A program made the position numbers and the translations under genes. A stretch of 64,000 nucleotides of DNA, taken from positions 434,001 to 498,000 of the forward strand of contig CAVWQV010000006.1 of NCBI GenBank assembly GCA_963757115.1, read 5' to 3'. The notes beneath the pieces were generated by a model. That model ran no database searches, was not told the DNA's origin, and was given only the letters and a program-made list of their open reading frames with translations. Origin of the DNA: CAVWQV01 sp963757115 (GTDB lineage: Bacteria; Pseudomonadota; Alphaproteobacteria; Acetobacterales; Acetobacteraceae). Of the stretch, positions 59,316 to 64,000 are shown piece after piece (position 1 is the first letter of the stretch; each line of letters starts with the position of its first letter).

Positions 59316-60677
59316 TGGCCGCTAACCCCGAGGTCGAGCGGAGCAGCCTATTCGGCGAACTCCGGCGGATGGCGCGCACGTCGGGCGCGGTAGGCGGCAT
59401 CGCGGCGCGGGTCGCCGGTGCTCGCGTGCTCGGAATGCGCACGGATCGTGCCGCCCACGCCGAGGACCTGAAAACCATTCTCGGCGGGCTGAAGGGCCCA
59501 CTGATGAAGGTGGCGCAATTCCTGTCCACCGTGCCTGATGCCTTGCCCGCCGAATACGCGGCTGAACTCGCCGAGCTGCAATCCAACGCGCCGCCGATGG
59601 GCTGGCCCTTCGTGCGCCGCCGCATGGCCAATGAACTCGGCCCAGACTGGCGCTCCAAATTCACCGAGTTCAGCCAGGAAGCCGCCGCGGCCGCCTCGCT
59701 CGGGCAGGTGCATCGGGGTCGTCTGCCGGACGGCACGGAGGTCGCCTGCAAGCTGCAATACCCGGACATGCCGAGCACGGTGGAGGCCGACATCCGCCAG
59801 CTTCGACTGGCGATGGCGATCTATCACCGGATGGACAGTGCGATCCAGAACGAGGAGATTTTCAAGGAGCTCTCGGAGCGCCTTCGTGAGGAGCTCGACT
59901 ACAAGCGCGAAGCGGCGCAGATGCGGCTCTACGAAATCATGTTGCGCGAAGACGGCCGGGTGCACATCCCGACGCCGATCGAAGGCTACTGCACGACGCG
60001 ACTGCTGACGATGACGTGGCTCGACGGCCGCCCGCTACTGCGTCGGCTTGAGGAAAACCCGTCCCAGGAGGAGCGCAACCAGGTCGCGCGGGCGCTGTTC
60101 CGCGCCTGGTATGTGCCGTTCTACCGCTTCGGGGTGATCCACGGGGACCCGCATCTCGGCAACTACCAGGTGCGGCCGGACGGGTCGGTGAACCTGCTCG
60201 ATTTCGGCGCCATCCGCGTGTTCGGCGCGAAGTTCGTGGGCGGCGTCATCGAGCTTTACGAGGCGGTGCGCGACAACGATGACGAGAAGGCGCACCACGC
60301 TTACGAGACCTGGGGCTTCAACGATCTCTCGCAAGGAGAAGATGGGCGTGCTCAACCAATGGGCGCGCTTCCTCTACGAGCCGCTGATGCAAGACCGTGT
60401 GCGGCCGATCCAGGAGACCAACGACCCGCAATACGGCCGCGAAGTGGCCGAAAAGGTGCACGCGGGCCTCAAGCGGACCGGCGGCGTGCGGCCGCCGCGC
60501 GAGTTCGTGCTGATGGACCGGAGCGCGATTGGGTTGGGGGGCGTGTTCCTGCGCCTGAACGCGCAGCTGAACTGGTACGAGATGTTCCACGGCTTGATCG
60601 AGGATTTCGAGGCCGAGGCGCTTGCCGCGCGGCAGGCAGCGGCTCTCGCCGAGGCGGGCGTCCCGGTAGCGGTCTGA
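59315..60677 (+). CDS. ABC1/UbiB-family atypical kinase (frameshift near 60331)
   Basis: 453 residues after removing one base near 60331-60333. The kinase-like fold has LMKVAQFLS (the family's KxGQ position, here KVAQ), AAASLGQVHRG, VACKLQYPDMP, VIHGDPHLGNYQV (catalytic HGDPHxGN) and LLDFGAIRVF (DFG). Family members act with UbiB/COQ8 in ubiquinone synthesis or lipid homeostasis; the specific role here is unknown. The start TGATG overlaps the stop of the M3 peptidase. The C-terminal half ends FHGLIEDFEAEAL. Confidence 0.88.
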
Positions 60678-60702
60678 GCCCGGCCGCGCGCGCGGCATCC
60701 GC

Positions 60703-62007
60703 CTACGCTCGGTTCGGCTCGCCTTGCGCACGCCGGCCGAGCCGAAGGAAAGGCACGAGCGCGAACACGAGCGCTGTCGCTGCCGCCGATACTATTATGA
60801 GCGGCGGGAGCGAGCCTGCGAACACGTTCTGGTACAAATACGAGCCGACATTGTCCGAGACCGGGTTCGCGAGATTGGTGACGGACATCAGCGCCGCGAA
60901 CACGAAGCCCTCGGCGCGCGGCGGGCACGTGTTGGCGGCAAGCGTCAGGGTCGCGACGTTGGCGATCATGCTCGCCATCCCACTGAGGAAGTATATCGCC
61001 GCCGCACTCGGCTCGTCGTGCAGCAGGAGAAACGCGAGCGTCGCCAGTGTGCCCGCCGCGATGCTGAGATTGAGCAGCGCGCGGGAGGAAAGGTGTTCGA
61101 GGAAACGGCGGTGCAGCAGCGCCCCCGCGACCCAGCCGGCCGAGCCGATCGCGGAGAGCGTGCCGATATAGGCCTGCGAAAAATGCAGCCGGTCGGTGAG
61201 GTGGAAGTAGAGCGGCGTGCCAAACCCGGGACTGAAGTAATAAAGGAAAAGGAAGCCGGCGATCAGATAAAGCCGGCGCGCCCGGAATGCCGCGAGCAGT
61301 CCGGTCAACGTCCGGCGGAAGGCGGCCAGGTTGGCGCTGCTGCGCGGCTCGTCCACCAGGATCCAGGTCGCGAGCAAGCCGGCCAGCGGGGCGAGGGCAG
61401 CGGTGAGCGCGGCCGCGCGGAGCGCGCCATAAGCTGAAAGCCAGCCGATCAATTCCCCGCCGGCCACCGCCGCGATCATGGTGGCGACGTTGAACCAGAG
61501 CCATTGCTGGTTCACGAAGCGGCCGGTCACGCCATAGCGCTGCCCGTCCTCGACCAGGAGCGCTCCGCACAGCGTGCTCGCAATCGCCATGGCGAACGAG
61601 GTGAGCAGCAACGCGGTCACGATGCCACCCGGCGTCGCGGTCAACGCGACCCAGGTGTAGGCTGTGGCTCCGGCGAGATTCGCGAGCAGCAGATAGGCGC
61701 GTCGCCGATAGCCGAACAGCGGCACGAAATCGGAGATCAATCCGAACAGCGGCTTGATCACCCAAGGCAGGTCGAGCACAGCCAGCGACAGGCTGATCTG
61801 CACCGGCGTCCAGCCGAAGTTTTGCTTGAGGTAGTAGTTCAACGGCTGCCAAACGATGCCGACCTTCGCTTGCCCGACGCCCTCGACGACATAGACGATC
61901 GCAAAGAACAGCATGAGCCGCCGGACTTGATGCCGGGAGCTTGCCGGGGCAGGGGCATTGGTCGGCGGCGGACTGCCGTCATCCAGGGCAAAGGCGTCGG
62001 TCGGCAT
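60703..62007 (-). CDS. MFS transporter, BT1/folate-biopterin-like
   Basis: 434 residues, about 12 hydrophobic segments. The segments YVVEGVGQAKVGIVWQPLNY and LPWVIKPLFGLISDFVPLFG, then YRRRAYLLLANLAGA, are those of the BT1 family, originally of folate and biopterin transporters, but found in bacteria with unknown substrates. ATG 62007 has GAGG five bases before it; the frame is open further upstream but has no family similarity. It converges on the UbiB-like kinase gene. Confidence 0.85.
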   Translation of the reverse strand: MPTDAFALDDGSPPPTNAPAPASSRHQVRRLMLFFAIVYVVEGVGQAKVGIVWQPLNYYLKQNFGWTPVQISLSLAVLDLPWVIKPLFGLISDFVPLFGYRRRAYLLLANLAGATAYTWVALTATPGGIVTALLLTSFAMAIASTLCGALLVEDGQRYGVTGRFVNQQWLWFNVATMIAAVAGGELIGWLSAYGALRAAALTAALAPLAGLLATWILVDEPRSSANLAAFRRTLTGLLAAFRARRLYLIAGFLFLYYFSPGFGTPLYFHLTDRLHFSQAYIGTLSAIGSAGWVAGALLHRRFLEHLSSRALLNLSIAAGTLATLAFLLLHDEPSAAAIYFLSGMASMIANVATLTLAANTCPPRAEGFVFAALMSVTNLANPVSDNVGSYLYQNVFAGSLPPLIIVSAAATALVFALVPFLRLGRRAQGEPNRA

Positions 62008-62316
62008 TGTCGCCTCGATCGAACTAGGGCGGGACGTTATACGAACCGCGTGGCCACCGCTTCGGCGACGTTCGGCGGGCCGCCGTGCTCTTCGGTTGAG
62101 AGCCCTTGCTTTCGAGTTCGCGCCGCGGTTTCCGTTTGAAGGCGCAACCAAATAAAAACGCGTGCCACCCGGTCGAATAGGGCGTAGTGCTGTTGGCGGC
62201 TGAACGTTCGGCCGGGTCTAGTCCCGATCGCTGCCCTTGTGGGCTTGCCCTCTGGTCCTCCCGTCGGAAGTTCGATGTCCCGCATTTCCGCGGGGCGAGG
62301 CCGTTTGGAGCACGAC
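62008..62316. other. 309-base intergenic leader before the cold-shock gene
   Basis: No gene is supported here. It separates the divergent MFS and cold-shock genes and must contain both promoters and the 5' leader of the cold-shock mRNA, which in this family can be a temperature-responsive element. I see no clear -35/-10 pair and cannot fold the leader by eye. Confidence 0.5.
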
Positions 62317-62523
62317 ATGTCGACAGGTACTGTTAAATGGTTCAACGCCCAAAAGGGCTATGGCTTTATCGAGCCGACCGATGGCACGAAGGATGTGTTC
62401 GTCCACATCTCCGCCGTCGAGCGGGCGGGACTCTCCACACTGAACGAGGGCCAGAAGGTCAGCTACGAGTTGGAGCGCGGTCAGCAGGGGAAGACGTCGG
62501 CCGCGAACCTGCAAGTGCAATGA
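62317..62523 (+). CDS. Cold-shock protein, CspA family
   Basis: 68 residues with the two RNA-binding motifs KGYGFIEP (RNP1) and DVFVHIS (RNP2), preceded by TGTVKWFNAQ and followed by QGKTSAANLQVQ. These small nucleic-acid chaperones bind single-stranded RNA; some are cold-induced. GGAG lies six bases before the ATG. Confidence 0.96.
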   Translation: MSTGTVKWFNAQKGYGFIEPTDGTKDVFVHISAVERAGLSTLNEGQKVSYELERGQQGKTSAANLQVQ

Positions 62524-62566
62524 TCACGGGGGCGGCGTGAGTTCGCGCCGCCCTTCAGGAGGGTCT

Positions 62567-62788
62567 ATGTCTACCGCAACACACAAGTTCGCTGCCGGTG
62601 ATCGCGTCGCATTCATGCCAACCAAGTTGGACGCGAACGTGCGGCCCGGCATCTACACGATCGTGCGCAGGCTTCCGGTGACCACGGAAGGTTGCCAATA
62701 CCGGGTGAAGAACGCCCAAGATAGTCACGAGCGGGTTCTGAGCGAAAACCAGCTGCAAGGCATGGCGAGCTCGCCCACCGCGTTCTAG
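62567..62788 (+). CDS. Conserved hypothetical protein, 73 residues
   Basis: MSTATHKFAAGDRVAFMPTK is followed by RPGIYTIVRRLPVTTEGCQY and RVKNAQDSHERVLSENQLQG. The beta-rich pattern with conserved YRVKN and HER suggests an SH3-like or small barrel protein that occurs in alphaproteobacteria; function unknown. AGGAGG lies four bases before the ATG, 43 bases after the cold-shock stop, so the two may be cotranscribed. Confidence 0.8.
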   Translation: MSTATHKFAAGDRVAFMPTKLDANVRPGIYTIVRRLPVTTEGCQYRVKNAQDSHERVLSENQLQGMASSPTAF

Positions 62789-62945
62789 GCTTCCTGCTTC
62801 CGCGATCCGACCCTGGCCCGCCGGCCCTCTTGCGCGTCTCGAGGGCCGTCGGCATGGTGCCGCCGGCCGGGTGCAATGTCGCTGGCTCCTCCCGTCGCTC
62901 CGGGTAATGGTGCAGCCAGCCGTCCCGGGTGGGGGGAGCTAGTGC

Positions 62946-64000
62946 ATGCGCCTTGCGGTGCTGAAGGAACGGCGTGAGGGGGAGAACCGGGTCGCGGCGA
63001 CGCCGGACACGGTGAAAAAACTCATCGCACTCGGCCTTACCGTCGCCGTTGAAGCGGGGGCGGGTGCGAATGCGGCGATTCCGGATGCCGAGTTCGCCGC
63101 GGCCGGCGCCGAGATCGCGCCGGATGCGGCGGCCGCGCTGGCCGGCGCGGAGGTGGTCTTTACCGTGCAGGCTCCAGAACCCGAGCAGCGGGCGGCGATC
63201 CCGCGCGGGGCGATGCTGCTTTGCGTGGTCAATGCATTTGCCGACGCCGATGTCGTCCCGGCGCTCGCCGCGGCGGGTGTCGACACGGTGGCGATGGAGT
63301 TGCTGCCTCGCATCACCCGCGCGCAGTCGATGGACGTGCTCTCGAGCCAAGCTAATCTCGCCGGCTATCGGGCGGTGATCGAGGCGGCGACAGCGTTCCA
63401 GCGTGGCTTTCCCATGATGATGACCGCGGCGGGTACGGTGCCGCCGGCACGGGTTTTTATCATCGGGGCCGGTGTGGCCGGACTGCAGGCCATCGCCACC
63501 GCCCGGCGGCTCGGCGCCATCGTGTCCGCGACCGACGTTCGGCCTGCCGCGAAGGAGGAGATCCGCTCGCTCGGCGCAACCTTCGTGGGCGTTGAGGACG
63601 AGGAGACCGCGGGTCAAACCGGCGCCTACGCCCGCGAGATGAGCGAAGCGTTTCGGCAGAAGCAGGCCGAGCTGATGGCCACTACGGTCGCCAAGAACGA
63701 TATCGTGATCGGCACCGCGCTGGTCCAGGGCCGCCGGGCGCCCGTCATCATCACTCGCAAAATGGTGGAGACCATGCGCCCCGGCAGCGTGGTCGTGGAC
63801 CTCGCGGCCGACAACGGCGGCAACTGCGAGGCGACGATGCCGGGCGAGCAGACGGTGACCCCGAACGGCGTCACCATCCTCGGTTGGAAGAATTGGCCGG
63901 CGCGCATTCCGGTCGCCTCCAGCGCCCTTTATGCGCGCAACCTCCTCACATTCCTGACGACGTTCTGGGACAAGGAAGCGCGTGCGCCGAAGCTCCCGGC
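62946..64000 (+). CDS. pntA: NAD(P) transhydrogenase alpha subunit (partial, 3' end outside window)
   Basis: 351 residues are visible and the frame is open at the end. It starts MRLAVLKERREGENRVAATP, which contains the family's RExxxGE-type start, then has MELLPRITRAQSMDVLSSQA, VFIIGAGVAGLQAIATARRL for NAD binding and PARIPVASSALYARNLLTF. This is the soluble domain I of the proton-translocating transhydrogenase; in alphaproteobacteria such as Rhodospirillum it is usually a separate subunit. GGGGGAG lies seven bases upstream of the ATG. Whether a membrane domain is fused cannot be seen. Confidence 0.95.
   Translation, partial: MRLAVLKERREGENRVAATPDTVKKLIALGLTVAVEAGAGANAAIPDAEFAAAGAEIAPDAAAALAGAEVVFTVQAPEPEQRAAIPRGAMLLCVVNAFADADVVPALAAAGVDTVAMELLPRITRAQSMDVLSSQANLAGYRAVIEAATAFQRGFPMMMTAAGTVPPARVFIIGAGVAGLQAIATARRLGAIVSATDVRPAAKEEIRSLGATFVGVEDEETAGQTGAYAREMSEAFRQKQAELMATTVAKNDIVIGTALVQGRRAPVIITRKMVETMRPGSVVVDLAADNGGNCEATMPGEQTVTPNGVTILGWKNWPARIPVASSALYARNLLTFLTTFWDKEARAPKLP

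Noticed and set aside
62037..62345. Minus-strand frame opposite the start of the cold-shock gene
   Set aside because: It overlaps the start of a clear CspA-type gene and the divergent promoters, with no family similarity.

Overview
The window is high-GC bacterial chromosome, most likely from an alphaproteobacterium and plausibly from the Acetobacterales (inferred). The marker genes point that way: GapR (DUF2312), DUF1244, DUF4169, DUF3309 and IalB-like proteins, an NdvA/ChvA-type glucan exporter and the beginning of a PntA transhydrogenase subunit. I see no rRNA, tRNA, CRISPR array, insertion sequence or prophage.

Layout. 0-10.3 kb is catabolic: a partial Uma2 nuclease, a GMC oxidoreductase, an Fe-type alcohol dehydrogenase divergent from a class II aldolase, a YdcF protein, a FadJ-type beta-oxidation enzyme coupled to an enolase-superfamily enzyme, and a three-gene AtzG/AtzE/AtzH-like amidase operon whose first gene has only 59 codons. 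10.4-25.4 kb is mostly housekeeping: a Spy-like periplasmic protein, PdxY, a glucan ABC exporter, dienelactone hydrolase, quinone reductase, Ogt, a DUF6311 membrane protein with a methyltransferase, an IalB-like protein, RlmN, ArgG and a Tat-exported LLM-family oxidoreductase.

25.5-37.2 kb is the most distinctive locus. A TibC-like strand-loop-strand O-heptosyltransferase lies just upstream of a roughly 3,400-residue adhesin. That adhesin joins strand-loop-strand glycosylation-acceptor repeats, about 19 Ig-like domains (some in near-identical 297-bp and 603-bp DNA repeats) and a C-terminal RTX-like glycine-rich domain. It has no N-terminal signal peptide and no beta-barrel, so type I secretion is inferred. 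An AaeBXA-like efflux operon (FUSC, DUF1656, HlyD) follows.

40.6-50.8 kb holds two SDR enzymes, the MlaA lipoprotein, a lone xanthine-dehydrogenase-type molybdenum subunit, pyruvate kinase beside glycerate 2-kinase, DUF1244, GapR and RmuC. 50.8-54.1 kb has visibly lower GC and carries DUF1254, DUF1801 and an unknown secreted protein. 54.1-64 kb holds a cupin protein, two MFS transporters, a methyltransferase, an M3 oligopeptidase, a UbiB-type kinase, a cold-shock protein with a small partner, and pntA, cut by the window end.

Many otherwise intact genes are broken by single-nucleotide indels, often in short homopolymers. Removing or restoring one base gives an uninterrupted protein of normal family length in each case. 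I read most of these as sequence or assembly errors and annotate the affected genes as whole genes.
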